This document shows positions 35,462 through 44,757 of a stretch of DNA of 64,000 nucleotides, piece by piece; the stretch's first letter is position 1, and every line of letters starts with the position of its first letter. A program made the position numbers and the translations under genes. The DNA is from Sphingobacterium litopenaei. GTDB taxonomy: Bacteria > Bacteroidota > Bacteroidia > Sphingobacteriales > Sphingobacteriaceae. The stretch spans positions 1-64,000 of the forward strand of contig NZ_JACOIJ010000007.1 of assembly GCF_014692495.1 (NCBI RefSeq). The letters run 5' to 3'. A model generated the notes under the pieces. That model was not told the DNA's origin. It did no database searches and saw nothing but the letters and a program-made list of their open reading frames with translations.

Positions 35462-36871
35462 TTATCTTCTACTTCTTTCCGAACCGCTGTTGCCGCCTCC
35501 TCGTTGAGCGTTTCCTGTTGATCTATTGCTTGATGCAGGAGCAGAACGTTCAACCCGAGGTGAAGAAGATGAACGTGTCACATTCGAATTCGACGATTGT
35601 GCCCCACGTGAGTTTGATGTTTGGAATACTGGGTTAGTATTTCGAACACTACGCTCTTGTGTTCTTTGTTCCCTTTGTGGTTGTGCTCTTTCTTGACGTT
35701 GTGGTTGAGCTTGCTCCACTCTTTGTGGTTGTGCTCTTTCTACTCTTTGAGGTACGCTTCTTTCTACACGTTGCGGTTGAGCATTGTTACCTCTAGAATT
35801 TTCAATACTTCGATTTCTTGCGTTTTCATTGCTTCTATCTACTGTACTACGTTCAATGGTTCTATTATTTCTTTCCGTATTACGATTAACACTTTCTGTA
35901 TTTCTAGAAGTAGAATTACGTTCAGATCTTACCGTAGAATTATTTCTGTTTGTGACTGCTCTTTCTTCAGTTTTAGTTTCTCTATTACGAATAGTTGTTT
36001 TTCCATTATCACCTATATGTATTTCACGTTGTGCATTTCTTGCAGCACTTCTATTGTTGTCCACACGGTTATCGTTTCTCGTTGCTTCTCTATTTGTATT
36101 AGTAGGTCTTCTATTTGAAGTTACAGAACGACTCGTTGTTCTATTATTGTCTCGATCTGGTCTATAAATAGATACATTTCTGCTATCTACTTGTGATCTT
36201 CCTGGACGATCAGATTGTCTAATACTTCTTACTTCGACTCTTCTACCTATCGCACGCTCAATATCTCTACGCGCTGGGCCACCGTAATAATGGTGATTGT
36301 TTACAACATACGTATTATGGATAATGGTGGTTCTATTGTAAATGTTGGATCTACCATAATATGCATGTCTATGGAAAGTTGGCGAGTAAATGTATCTCAC
36401 TGGTGCGAAACACCAAGCTGATACTGGAATATTAATGCCAATACTAATACCTACACGTGGCATCATCGGCGCCCAACCATAATACCCATTTCCAGAACGC
36501 CATTCCACCCAAGCTGGTCCCCATTCATAACCTGGTATCCATCCCCAGCCGCGGTATGAGTTATACACCCAGCGACCATAGTGGAAAGGTGCCCATCCCC
36601 AATCATAGTTGGAAACCCAAGTGTTTCCGTATTCTGTCATTGTCCAATACCCATTTGAGCTATATGGTCTAAAATTTCTTCCTTCATTGGGATACCAAAT
36701 ATCACCATAATTAGGATCCATATCCCAATTTCCATAAGGCGATAATTCGTCGTAAAATAAATCCAATGAAACTTGTCCGTAAACTTGGGCTTTCGCTGTA
36801 TTTATGGTCAAAATGCTGGAAAAAGCGATCATTATCGCTGACATATAAAGGGTGAATTTCCAGTTTTTCAT
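35462..36871 (-). CDS. Exported YXWGXW-repeat protein with Arg/Asn/Gln-rich tail
   Basis: I start at 36871 (MKNWKFTLYMSAIMIAFSSI), which gives a signal peptide ending near AKA; a Met 57 bases upstream adds a hydrophilic leader that would spoil it. Residues about 30-170 contain aromatic repeats of the YXWGXW type (YGNTWVSNYDWGWAPFHYG, RGWGWIPGYEWGPAWVEW, YYGWAPM), matching the DUF6600-like family. The C-terminal 250 residues are low-complexity, rich in Arg, Asn, Ser and Gln, with tandem units such as QPQRVERAQPQR. No enzyme motif is visible. Secretion followed by interaction with polyanions or surfaces is possible but is inference. Confidence 0.8.
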   Translation of the reverse strand: MKNWKFTLYMSAIMIAFSSILTINTAKAQVYGQVSLDLFYDELSPYGNWDMDPNYGDIWYPNEGRNFRPYSSNGYWTMTEYGNTWVSNYDWGWAPFHYGRWVYNSYRGWGWIPGYEWGPAWVEWRSGNGYYGWAPMMPRVGISIGINIPVSAWCFAPVRYIYSPTFHRHAYYGRSNIYNRTTIIHNTYVVNNHHYYGGPARRDIERAIGRRVEVRSIRQSDRPGRSQVDSRNVSIYRPDRDNNRTTSRSVTSNRRPTNTNREATRNDNRVDNNRSAARNAQREIHIGDNGKTTIRNRETKTEERAVTNRNNSTVRSERNSTSRNTESVNRNTERNNRTIERSTVDRSNENARNRSIENSRGNNAQPQRVERSVPQRVERAQPQRVEQAQPQRQERAQPQREQRTQERSVRNTNPVFQTSNSRGAQSSNSNVTRSSSSPRVERSAPASSNRSTGNAQRGGGNSGSERSRR

Positions 36872-37139
36872 GTTATATGAATTAAAATGTAAATAATCGT
36901 TGTTTCTCTGTGTTTGTTGGTATGACAACGAAAAACTTACGAGGGTTTAATTGAGATAGTCTTAAAATTTTACCTTTCTGTGAGAACAGGTATTTATGCT
37001 TAGAATTATGTTCGCTACAAAGCCATTATGGCTATTTTATGATGGCGAAAAAAATATTTAGAGTGCAGATTAAAACAATTTATTGATTTGTAGTATTTGT
37101 AATTTTAGTAATGAGTAAGAGTGGTCACCTAAAAATTTG

Positions 37140-37163
37140 TACATTTGCGCTGTGCTTCGCACA
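37140..37163 (+). promoter_or_regulatory. -7 promoter element and 5'-terminal hairpin of the mlaEFD operon
   Basis: TACATTTG (37140-37147) is an exact TAnnTTTG match 55 bases before the mlaE start. A small hairpin, TGTGC-TTC-GCACA (37151-37163), would lie at the very 5' end of the transcript. Confidence 0.55.
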
Positions 37164-37202
37164 CCGTACTTTTTAATTTATACATACGTTTAAGAAATAT
37201 AA

Positions 37203-37973
37203 ATGGGAAGGAAAATCAATAATTTACTCCTCGAATTTGCAAGATTGCATCGTTTTTTGATGCGATTTTTTCGCGAAGTTGTGAGTCCACCATTTGAGTT
37301 TAAAGAGATAATAAGACAGTGTTATGAAGTAGGATGGAAGTCTTTTCCATTGATTTCATTGACTGGATTTATTGTAGGTTTTGTATTCACCAAACAATCT
37401 AGACCATCTTTGGAAGAATTTGGCGCCACTTCGTGGTTGCCAGCGTTAATATCCATTGCTATCGTTCGTGCTTTAGCACCATTGGTAACAGCTTTGATTG
37501 CTTCAGGTAAAGTAGGTTCTCAAATTGGTGCCGAATTAAGTTCGATGAATGTAACTGAACAAATCGATGCGATGGAAGTGTCGGGAACAAACCCTTTCAA
37601 GTTTTTGATTGCAAGTAGAATCTTAGCAACTACCATTATGATTCCTGTTCTTTGTTTTTATGTGGCGGGTATTGGGCTTTTCGGTGGTTATCTAAGTATT
37701 ACGGCTAAAGATGATTTAAGTTTATTAAGTTTCTTTACACAGGTATTCGAATCCATTCAAATGATTGATTTGTTTGCAATGGTATTACGCGCTGTTGTAT
37801 TTGGATTCACCATCGGTTTTGCAAGTTGTTATGTAGGTTATTATTCTTCAAAAGGAACAGAAGGTGTGGGGAAAGCTGCCAATTCTGCGGTGGTTGCATC
37901 TATGTTTATAGTGTTTATTGAAGAGTTGTTAATTGTACAACTTTTAGGTTTTATCACACCTTTAATCTCCTAA
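37203..37973 (+). CDS. mlaE: MlaE-family ABC transporter permease
   Basis: The 256-residue protein has about five to six membrane helices and the MlaE signatures: PLISLTGFIVGFVFTKQSRP, ALAPLVTALIASGKVGSQIG with AELSSMNVTEQIDAMEVSG, and the C-terminal GKAANSAVVASMFIVFIEEL. MlaE is the inner-membrane permease of the system that moves phospholipids between the inner and outer membranes. The mlaF and mlaD genes follow with 3- and 13-base gaps, completing the core transporter; no MlaB STAS gene is present here. Confidence 0.92.
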   Translation: MGRKINNLLLEFARLHRFLMRFFREVVSPPFEFKEIIRQCYEVGWKSFPLISLTGFIVGFVFTKQSRPSLEEFGATSWLPALISIAIVRALAPLVTALIASGKVGSQIGAELSSMNVTEQIDAMEVSGTNPFKFLIASRILATTIMIPVLCFYVAGIGLFGGYLSITAKDDLSLLSFFTQVFESIQMIDLFAMVLRAVVFGFTIGFASCYVGYYSSKGTEGVGKAANSAVVASMFIVFIEELLIVQLLGFITPLIS

Positions 37974-37976
37974 TAT

Positions 37977-38750
37977 ATGGAAAAGAGCAAAGTAAAGGTA
38001 AACTACGATAACGCAGTCATTCATGTGGACGATGTGAGCAAATCATTTGGCGATAGACAAATATTACGCAATGTGGATTTGAAATTATTCGAAGGCGAAA
38101 ACTTGGTTGTTTTAGGCCGTTCGGGTACTGGTAAATCTGTTTTGATAAAATTGATTTCGGGTTTATTAAAACCAGATTCAGGTATCATCAATGTGCTTGG
38201 TGAAACAGTGAATGATTTGAAGGAGCGTGATTTGATGAAGTTGCGTCTTAAAATAGGATTTTCATTTCAAAACAGTGCTTTGTATGATAGTATGACCGTG
38301 CGTGAGAATTTGGAATTTCCTTTGGTACGTAACAAACGTAATCTGACACGCGCTGAAATCAATCGCGAGGTAGAAGATGTGTTGGAAGGTGTAGGATTAT
38401 CTCAAGCAATTAACCAAATGCCCTCGGAGTTGTCAGGCGGTCAGAAAAAAAGAATTGGTATCGCGCGTACATTGATTTTAAGACCAGACATTATGTTATA
38501 TGATGAGCCCACAGCAGGTCTTGACCCGATTACATGTTTGGACATCAATACCTTGATTAATGAAGTGCAAGAGCGTTATCAAACCTCTTCGATTATTATT
38601 ACGCACGATTTAGCGTGTGCAAAGATGGTAGGAGATCGTATGGTGATGTTGTTGGATGGAAGATTTGAACGACAAGGTAATTTTGCCGAAATTTTTGATA
38701 CGGATGATGAGCGTGTCAAACCGTTTTATGATTATAATTTTATAGTATAA
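37977..38750 (+). CDS. mlaF: MlaF-family ABC transporter ATP-binding protein
   Basis: The 257-residue ABC ATPase has Walker A LGRSGTGKSVLIKLISG, the signature ELSGGQKKRIGIARTLI, Walker B IMLYDEPTAGLD and the switch His in IIITHDLACAK. The motif GTGKSV and the SGGQKKR signature are typical of MlaF. It powers the MlaE permease encoded directly upstream. The C-terminus lacks the extended tail seen in some MlaF proteins that interact with MlaB, consistent with no mlaB nearby. Confidence 0.92.
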   Translation: MEKSKVKVNYDNAVIHVDDVSKSFGDRQILRNVDLKLFEGENLVVLGRSGTGKSVLIKLISGLLKPDSGIINVLGETVNDLKERDLMKLRLKIGFSFQNSALYDSMTVRENLEFPLVRNKRNLTRAEINREVEDVLEGVGLSQAINQMPSELSGGQKKRIGIARTLILRPDIMLYDEPTAGLDPITCLDINTLINEVQERYQTSSIIITHDLACAKMVGDRMVMLLDGRFERQGNFAEIFDTDDERVKPFYDYNFIV

Positions 38751-38763
38751 TATTCAATTAATA

Positions 38764-39753
38764 ATGAGTGCTTCAGAAAATAAAAGATCATTAATAGTAG
38801 GACTTTTCGTCTTTATAGGCTTAGTAATATTAGTTGCAGGGATTTTGTACATGGGTACGCAACAAAATAAATTTAGCAAAAACATTAAAGTTACTTCGTA
38901 TTTCAAAGATGTTAAAGGCCTTAAAGTAGGAAACAATGTTTGGTTCTCCGGAGTGAAAGTGGGGATTGTAAAGGAAATTGCTTTCGAAAGTGTGGAGAAC
39001 GTGCGTGTAACCATGAATATAGAAGAGAAAAATAGTCAATTTATTCGTAAAGACGTAGTGGCTACATTAGGCTCCGATGGTTTGATTGGTAACTCTATTA
39101 TCAGCTTAGTTGGTGGTAATGCTTCAGTTCCACAAATACAGGATGGCGATGTGCTTAAAAGTGGTGCAAGTGGTGGTATGGAGCAAATGATGGGATTATT
39201 ACAAGAAAATGGTGCTAACCTATCAATAATCACTTCCAATTTTGCGAAACTTTCTCAACAAATGGTAGATGGTAAAGGTACTGTAGGAGCATTAATGACG
39301 GATGATGAAATAGCTAATAATTTGAAAACTTCCGTTGCATCCATGAATAAAGTAATGTCGGATGCCAATCTTGCTGTAAATAATTTGGTGTCTTTAACTC
39401 AAAAATTGAACAGCAACCAAGGTCTTATTCATGATTTGACTACTGATACAAAGGTTTTTGCGTCATTACGCGATGCGGCAGCTCAACTTCAAGGCGTTAC
39501 ACAAACAGCTAATGCTTTAGTAGAAAATTTAAATCAAACCTCAGCTCGTCTCAACGATAAAGATAACGCTATTGGTGTATTGACAAATGATCCTGCTGCG
39601 GCGAATGAAATCAAGCAAATTCTGAGAAACTTAAATACAAGTACAGAGAAATTAGATCAAAATATGGAAGCTTTACAAAGTAACTTTTTGTTAAGAGGTT
39701 TCTTCAAGAAAAAAGAAAAAGAAGCGCAAAAAGAAGCTGCGGAAGTTCAATAA
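38764..39753 (+). CDS. mlaD: MlaD-family MCE-domain lipid-binding protein
   Basis: The 329-residue protein has one N-terminal membrane helix (about 10-28), an MCE domain (about 38-115: TSYFKDVKGLKVGNNVWFSG, VRVTMNIEEKN, VATLGSDGLIGNSIISL) and a long helical, partly coiled C-terminal region (about 125-310) rich in Asn and Gln. It ends in a charged lysine/glutamate tail. MCE proteins form hexameric rings in the periplasm that carry phospholipids. It is the third gene of the mlaEFD operon. The C-terminal helices may build a channel or bridge, by analogy with other MCE proteins. Confidence 0.9.
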   Translation: MSASENKRSLIVGLFVFIGLVILVAGILYMGTQQNKFSKNIKVTSYFKDVKGLKVGNNVWFSGVKVGIVKEIAFESVENVRVTMNIEEKNSQFIRKDVVATLGSDGLIGNSIISLVGGNASVPQIQDGDVLKSGASGGMEQMMGLLQENGANLSIITSNFAKLSQQMVDGKGTVGALMTDDEIANNLKTSVASMNKVMSDANLAVNNLVSLTQKLNSNQGLIHDLTTDTKVFASLRDAAAQLQGVTQTANALVENLNQTSARLNDKDNAIGVLTNDPAAANEIKQILRNLNTSTEKLDQNMEALQSNFLLRGFFKKKEKEAQKEAAEVQ

Positions 39754-39776
39754 TTTGTATTTCACTAAAATAAATC

Positions 39777-40472
39777 ATGTCTGTAATCACAGAAAAGGAT
39801 GTCTTATATGAAGACAACCATTTAATTGCTATAAATAAACGTGGAGGCGATATTGTACAGGTCGATGATTCTGGCGATAAGTCTTTAGAAGATATGGTCA
39901 AAGATTTTTTGGCTAAAAAATACGATAAGCCGAATGGTGCTTTTGCGGGGGTAATCCATCGTTTGGATAGACCCGTTAGTGGTATGATTTTATTCGCAAA
40001 AACGAGTAAAGGTCTTGATCGCATGAACAAAGCCTTTCACGATAGAAAAGTTAAGAAAACTTACCTCGCGGTAGTGAAGGAAAGACCTCCTCACAAATCG
40101 GGAAAATTGACTAACTGGTTGTTGCGCGATCGCAAAAAAATGATAACCAAAGCTTATGATCGTGAGGTCAAGAATGGGAGTTATGCGGAATTAGATTACG
40201 AAGTGGTAGGACAATTGAATGGTTATTATTTACTTCAAATCAATCCATTGACTGGTCGTACGCATCAAATCCGTTGTCAGCTGGCTTATATGGGGTGCCC
40301 TATCGTGGGAGATAATAAATATGGTTATCCACGTGGATCATTGCGTCGCACCATATGTTTGCATTCCAGATCATTGGCGTTTAAGCATCCCGTGAAAGAA
40401 GAGGATATGTTGATCGAAGCTCCCGTTCCTGTTGATGGTTTTTGGGATAAGTTTAATGTGTTGCTGAAATAA
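39777..40472 (+). CDS. RluA-family pseudouridine synthase
   Basis: The 231-residue protein has the RluA core: VLYEDNHLIAINKRGGDIVQ, VIHRLDRPVSGMILFAKTS carrying the catalytic Asp of HRLDRPVSG, INPLTGRTHQIRCQLAYMGC and the LHSRSLAFKHPV region. There is no S4 domain. These enzymes isomerise uridine to pseudouridine in rRNA or tRNA; the target position cannot be read from sequence. It starts 23 bases after mlaD and may share its transcript. Confidence 0.88.
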   Translation: MSVITEKDVLYEDNHLIAINKRGGDIVQVDDSGDKSLEDMVKDFLAKKYDKPNGAFAGVIHRLDRPVSGMILFAKTSKGLDRMNKAFHDRKVKKTYLAVVKERPPHKSGKLTNWLLRDRKKMITKAYDREVKNGSYAELDYEVVGQLNGYYLLQINPLTGRTHQIRCQLAYMGCPIVGDNKYGYPRGSLRRTICLHSRSLAFKHPVKEEDMLIEAPVPVDGFWDKFNVLLK

Positions 40473-40515
40473 CAATCTTACTTAGTTTTGATATTTATAT
40501 AGTTACCTTTGAAAT

Positions 40516-40776
40516 ATGAAAATATTGCGTATACTCCTTGTCTGTTTTAGTTTGAGTCTAGGTTTGAGTACACTTTCTTCAAATCAAGTCCAAGCACAGT
40601 GTGCTATGTGTTCTTTGAATGCCGAAAACAGTACGCAACACGGAAATACGCAGGGCAAAGGTCTTAATAATGGTATCTTATTCCTGTTAGCTATGCCCTT
40701 TCTCGTAGGCGGAACGGTAGCAATAGTCTGGTACAAGAAGTTTAGACATAAAGAAACAAAGTCTCCTATTCTGTAG
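40516..40776 (+). CDS. Small exported or membrane protein with CxxC motif
   Basis: The 86-residue protein has a signal sequence (about residues 1-28) ending near QVQAQ, followed immediately by QCAMCSLNAENS with a CxxC pair, a short polar segment, one membrane helix (about 51-70) and a basic tail. I do not recognise a characterised family, but similar short CxxC single-helix proteins occur in Bacteroidota. It follows rluA by 43 bases, and its stop codon lies inside the loop side of the downstream terminator. The CxxC could be a redox or metal site; this is inference. Confidence 0.7.
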   Translation: MKILRILLVCFSLSLGLSTLSSNQVQAQCAMCSLNAENSTQHGNTQGKGLNNGILFLLAMPFLVGGTVAIVWYKKFRHKETKSPIL

Positions 40777-40790
40777 GAGACTTTGTTTTT
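40755..40790 (+). terminator. Intrinsic terminator of the mla/rluA run
   Basis: The stem ACAAAGTCTCCTA/TAGGAGACTTTGT (40756-40768 and 40774-40786) has a 5-base loop and a T run. It also contains the last codons of the small CxxC protein gene. Confidence 0.88.
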
Positions 40791-40806
40791 ATATAGGATT
40801 TTAACT

Positions 40807-41091
40807 TTATATGTATTTCATCGTGCTATCAAAAATGAAAGCTTTTTCCTGATGATGTTGAGCGATATAGGTTTGTAGCACGCTTACCTTCTCTTTTTGG
40901 AAAGTAGGAATATCAGATGCATGTTCAAAAACCAGCTGTACACTATAGGTATGTCCTTCATGTGGAGAATCCAACATTTTTAACAATTTTGCGGATGTTG
41001 GTAATGTTTTGAACCAATTATTTTTTAACCAATCCATTAAGCTTTCATGGTGATCATTTTCGATAATTATAGATATGTTATATAGATACAT
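40807..41091 (-). CDS. DUF4286 family protein
   Basis: The 94-residue cytoplasmic protein matches the short DUF4286 family of Bacteroidota: a beta-alpha start (MYLYNISIIIENDHHESLMD), SVQLVFEHASDIPTF and a C-terminal helix-strand segment. The ferredoxin-like alternation of strands and helices suggests a dimeric alpha-beta barrel fold. No function is established. It is monocistronic, and its promoter element lies only 4 bases before the start codon. Confidence 0.8.
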   Translation of the reverse strand: MYLYNISIIIENDHHESLMDWLKNNWFKTLPTSAKLLKMLDSPHEGHTYSVQLVFEHASDIPTFQKEKVSVLQTYIAQHHQEKAFIFDSTMKYI

Positions 41092-41095
41092 GGAG

Positions 41096-41103
41096 CAAAG
41101 TTA
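41096..41103 (-). promoter_or_regulatory. -7 promoter element of the DUF4286 gene; predicts a leaderless mRNA
   Basis: On the minus strand TAACTTTG is an exact TAnnTTTG match with 4 bases between its end and the start codon. Confidence 0.5.
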
Positions 41104-41193
41104 GGAAAACCATCAAAAACTGCTGTAAAATTAAGGTTGCAATTATTAAAATATGTTAGAAAATTACTTTATTTGAGTAGAAGTAAAGGGCGT

Positions 41194-43074
41194 ATGAACA
41201 TCAAGATGGTTTTTAGGGTAATGTTGTTAGCAATCTGTGGATTGATAATAGCTTGTGGCAGGGATGTTCGTCAAGAAGTCATTCCGATAGAAGATTTTTT
41301 TGATAAGCCAGATCATACCAGTTTCAAAATTTCTCCGGACGGCAAATGGGTAGCTTATCTCGGACTGGAAGATCATTGCAAAAACATCTTTATTTTAAAT
41401 TTGGATCATCCTGATTCCTCCAAACAATTGACTTATCAAAACAGCATGAATGTCCAATATTATTTTTGGGCAACAAAGGATACAATTGTCTTTTCCAATG
41501 CTGAATCTTATCAAGATAGTTTGCGACTATTTACTGTTGATATTCATACTGAAAAAATCAATAAACTTCTAAAGCCTGCAAAACATACAGTAAAATGGTT
41601 AGCTCCTACACGTGCTTTTAATGGTTATCTGTTGGCTCAAATGAATAGAAGAGATTCCACAGCCATTGACTTGTATCGTATTCCATTGAATGGTGATGAG
41701 CCTATTTTGGTGGATAAAAACATCCATAATTTTAATGAATGGTTTGTTTCTTCGGACGGCAAAGTGCGACTGGCTATTTCAAGCGATAGTGTAGAGGATA
41801 AATTATGGTATAGAGAAGAAGAAGGTATGCCTTATCAAAATGTTTTGGAGACAGACTTTTCTTCTATGGTGTATCCACTAGGACCGGTTAAAGATTCAAA
41901 AAACACAATTTATGCTTTGTCAAATAGAGGCAGAGACAAAGTTGCAGTAGTGAATTTGGATTTGAAAAATGGGCAAGAAAAAATTCTGGTAAGTAATAAG
42001 GAAGTAGATCTGAATGGGGAAGGATATTCTTTCACCCGACAGGAAATACTGTTTTCTACCACCTACCGAAAGAAAAAAGAAACCACGGTACATAATGAAG
42101 CCTTAAAAAATATTTATAAGTCCATCGCATCTAAATTTGAGGGATATAGTGTAGATATGATAGATTTAGATAGTTCATTTAATACTGTTTTATTCAGAAC
42201 TTATACAGATAGAAATCCGGGAGGAATATATTATTATCATAAAGGTGAAATCAAAGAATTGACTCCTTTAAATCCTTCTTTGAGAGACAAAACGCTTTCG
42301 CATATGGAGGAAGTATCCTTCAATTCACGTGATGGAAAAAGTATAAAAGGCTATATTACCTATCCGCTAGAGAAAAAAGACAGGTATCCAGTTGTTGTGT
42401 TGGTTCACGATGGCCCTAATCGTCGAGATGTTTGGGGGTTTAATCCAGAAGTTCAATTCTTGGCAAATCGAGGTTATGCTGTCTTTCAGGTAAATTATCG
42501 CGGCTCTACTGGTTTGGGTAAAGAATTTTACGTTTCTGGATTTAAGCAATGGGGTGGCGAGATTCAAAATGACATCAATGATGGTGTCGCGTGGTTGATT
42601 CATACAGGAATTGCTGACAAAGACAGAATCGCTATTATGGGGACGGGGTTTGGTGGATATTCTGCTTTATACGCAGCTTGTTTCAATCCTACTTTGTATA
42701 AGTGTGCGATCTCGGCATCGGGATATATTAATCTATTTACTTATTTTAAAGAGTTTCCTCCATATTACAACTCGTATAAACAACTTTATTATAAAATTAT
42801 CGGGGATCCGCAGAAAGAATATGAACTATTCAAGGCAATATCACCATTATTTCATGCGGATAAAATTCGAATGCCTATTCTGATGTTCCAAGGAGGAAGG
42901 GATCGTTATAATAGTATGACAGATGTAAATTTGTTTGTGCAAAAAGTAAAGAGCAACGATGTGAACCTTCAGTTTGTTTGGAAAGAAGATGAGGGACGAC
43001 GATTCAAAAAAGAAGAGCATATTGTGGAGTTTTATCAAACTATTGAAAACTTCCTGAAAGAACAAATGAGATAA
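41194..43074 (+). CDS. S9 (prolyl oligopeptidase-like) lipoprotein with lost catalytic residues
   Basis: I start at 41194 (MNIKMVFRVMLLAICGLIIAC) because it gives a lipoprotein signal. An N-terminal beta-propeller (SPDGKWVAYLG, then KILV/GGIYY strands) is followed from about residue 395 by an alpha/beta-hydrolase domain (GYITYPLEKKDRYPVVVLVH, VNYRGSTGLGKEF). The nucleophile elbow, normally GxSxGG, reads MGTGFGGYS, with Gly485 in place of Ser. The catalytic Asp570 remains (GGRDRYN), but the His position (normally EGH) reads EGR, Arg602. The enzyme is probably inactive. Its stop overlaps the histidine kinase start in TAATG. Confidence 0.85.
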   Translation: MNIKMVFRVMLLAICGLIIACGRDVRQEVIPIEDFFDKPDHTSFKISPDGKWVAYLGLEDHCKNIFILNLDHPDSSKQLTYQNSMNVQYYFWATKDTIVFSNAESYQDSLRLFTVDIHTEKINKLLKPAKHTVKWLAPTRAFNGYLLAQMNRRDSTAIDLYRIPLNGDEPILVDKNIHNFNEWFVSSDGKVRLAISSDSVEDKLWYREEEGMPYQNVLETDFSSMVYPLGPVKDSKNTIYALSNRGRDKVAVVNLDLKNGQEKILVSNKEVDLNGEGYSFTRQEILFSTTYRKKKETTVHNEALKNIYKSIASKFEGYSVDMIDLDSSFNTVLFRTYTDRNPGGIYYYHKGEIKELTPLNPSLRDKTLSHMEEVSFNSRDGKSIKGYITYPLEKKDRYPVVVLVHDGPNRRDVWGFNPEVQFLANRGYAVFQVNYRGSTGLGKEFYVSGFKQWGGEIQNDINDGVAWLIHTGIADKDRIAIMGTGFGGYSALYAACFNPTLYKCAISASGYINLFTYFKEFPPYYNSYKQLYYKIIGDPQKEYELFKAISPLFHADKIRMPILMFQGGRDRYNSMTDVNLFVQKVKSNDVNLQFVWKEDEGRRFKKEEHIVEFYQTIENFLKEQMR

Positions 43075-44750
43075 TGGCTAGAATAGATTCGAGATATAGA
43101 AAAAACTTCGGCTTACTTATAGTCTTTTTGCTTTTCGTAACGTTGTTGTTTGTTATTTCAGTATTCTTTGCTCGAACGATTACCACCAATTTTGTACAAA
43201 CAGATTTCAATAATCGCAAGGCGGAAGTTTTTGATGAGACGATAAGTGACTTTAATGAATTTTTTCAAGAAAAAATTCCAGAGGTGGCGTATTATCAAGG
43301 TTTTATGGATTCTGTGCAAGCAAAAGATTTTTCTAATGCTATTCTTCGTAAGTATCCTTTCGTTCAGAAAATTGATTTTTCGGATATTTTATTTACGAAT
43401 ATTGATTCTATCGAACGCCAGATGCGTATTGGAAACTTTGGTGCTTCGGCAAAATCAAGTTTTGAATACAAACTAACTAAAGATTTCAAACTTCAAAGTT
43501 CACGTCAATCTAGTGAAGGGGATTTATCTTCGAACGAAGAGTTGTACAGTGTATTCTTAAAGCTGTGCACCTTTTTGGGGCGTGAAAATATCGATACGAG
43601 TCGAATCTCGAATACTGAAGTATATAAGCTTTTTTATAATATTCAACCGGGGAAAATTTCGTATATGAATATTCCGCGGATGTCAGATATATTGTCATTT
43701 CGAAAAATGATGGTAGATGCAAATTATCAGAAATCGAGTTATGAACAAGACTTCTATGTTTTCTACATTACTCCTACTAAAATTCAGATTAAAAATAAAT
43801 ATCCAAATCTCTACGAAAAGATCAGTATTTTGCCCGTCGTAGATCAATATTCGATAAATGAACAGGCTTATCTACGCACTGAAATAGCATTGCCAGGAGC
43901 TTTGTCGGATTATAAATTGCAGCTTGAAACTTCGCAAAGTCACATCACCAAAGAAATAAACAAGTGGTTTTTCCCTGTGGTGGGAATTTTGGTTTTGATA
44001 TATTTGATTTTATTATTGATTGGTTATTTGATTTATCGTAATGTGTTGATAAATAATCGTATGTTTCAATTGCAATATGATTTTATAAATAACTTGACAC
44101 ACGAATTCAAAACACCGGTAAGCGTAATAAAAATTGCCGGAAATAATATCAAAAGTGCAGAGCAGATTAGTGATGCCGAAAGAGCGATGTACGGCCGTAT
44201 ATTAGATCAAGAAGCGGACAAGCTAAATAGCTTAATGAATAAATTGCTTTCTTTTGCACAAATTGAAAATAAATCTATAAAATTCAACGGAGAGTTTATA
44301 GATTTAAAAGAGTTTTGTCAGCATATATTCGAGTCTACTCGTATTAAATATCCAGATTTGGAGCTTGTAGATCATGTAGACGTAAAAGACGAAATATATG
44401 CCGATCCAGTGTTGCTGAACAGTGTTTTTCAAAATCTAATTGATAATGCATATAAATATTCGAGCCCATCAAAGAGGTTTTTGGAAATAAAAGTCGAACA
44501 AACTAAGAAAAATTTTGTTATTTTATTCAAAGATCGCGGCATAGGTATAGATAAGAAAGAATTTAATAGTATTTTTAAGAAATTCTATCGCGTCAAAAAC
44601 CAATTTAACCAACAAGGTAGTATAGGTTTAGGTTTAGCATTTTGTAAGGAAATCACCGAATTTATGGGTGGTGAAATTAAGGTAGAAAGCGAAATAAATA
44701 TAGGTACATCATTTACATTGATCTTTCCTATAGAAGTAAAAAATGTATAA
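43074..44750 (+). CDS. Membrane sensor histidine kinase
   Basis: The 558-residue protein has membrane helices at about 12-33 and 299-322 flanking an extracytoplasmic domain of about 265 residues with no recognised motif. The kinase core has H box NLTHEFKTPVSVIKIAG (His343), N box NLIDNAYKY, G boxes DRGIGID and GSIGLGLAFCKEI, all intact. It overlaps the S9-fold lipoprotein gene by one base and is followed 7 bases later by an OmpR-type regulator. The three genes form one unit, and the lipoprotein is a candidate for an input component. Confidence 0.92.
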   Translation: MARIDSRYRKNFGLLIVFLLFVTLLFVISVFFARTITTNFVQTDFNNRKAEVFDETISDFNEFFQEKIPEVAYYQGFMDSVQAKDFSNAILRKYPFVQKIDFSDILFTNIDSIERQMRIGNFGASAKSSFEYKLTKDFKLQSSRQSSEGDLSSNEELYSVFLKLCTFLGRENIDTSRISNTEVYKLFYNIQPGKISYMNIPRMSDILSFRKMMVDANYQKSSYEQDFYVFYITPTKIQIKNKYPNLYEKISILPVVDQYSINEQAYLRTEIALPGALSDYKLQLETSQSHITKEINKWFFPVVGILVLIYLILLLIGYLIYRNVLINNRMFQLQYDFINNLTHEFKTPVSVIKIAGNNIKSAEQISDAERAMYGRILDQEADKLNSLMNKLLSFAQIENKSIKFNGEFIDLKEFCQHIFESTRIKYPDLELVDHVDVKDEIYADPVLLNSVFQNLIDNAYKYSSPSKRFLEIKVEQTKKNFVILFKDRGIGIDKKEFNSIFKKFYRVKNQFNQQGSIGLGLAFCKEITEFMGGEIKVESEINIGTSFTLIFPIEVKNV

Positions 44751-44757
44751 ATTATAT

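Noticed and set aside
35679-35790. Tandem repeats in the YXWGXW gene as a possible CRISPR or DNA satellite
   Set aside because: The units are short, irregular and in frame with the protein repeat, so they are coding repeats.
35621-36167. Open frames on the plus strand opposite the YXWGXW gene tail
   Set aside because: They mirror the low-complexity Arg/Asn/Gln codons of the real minus-strand gene; the peptides are Ser/Leu/Phe-rich with no recognisable content.
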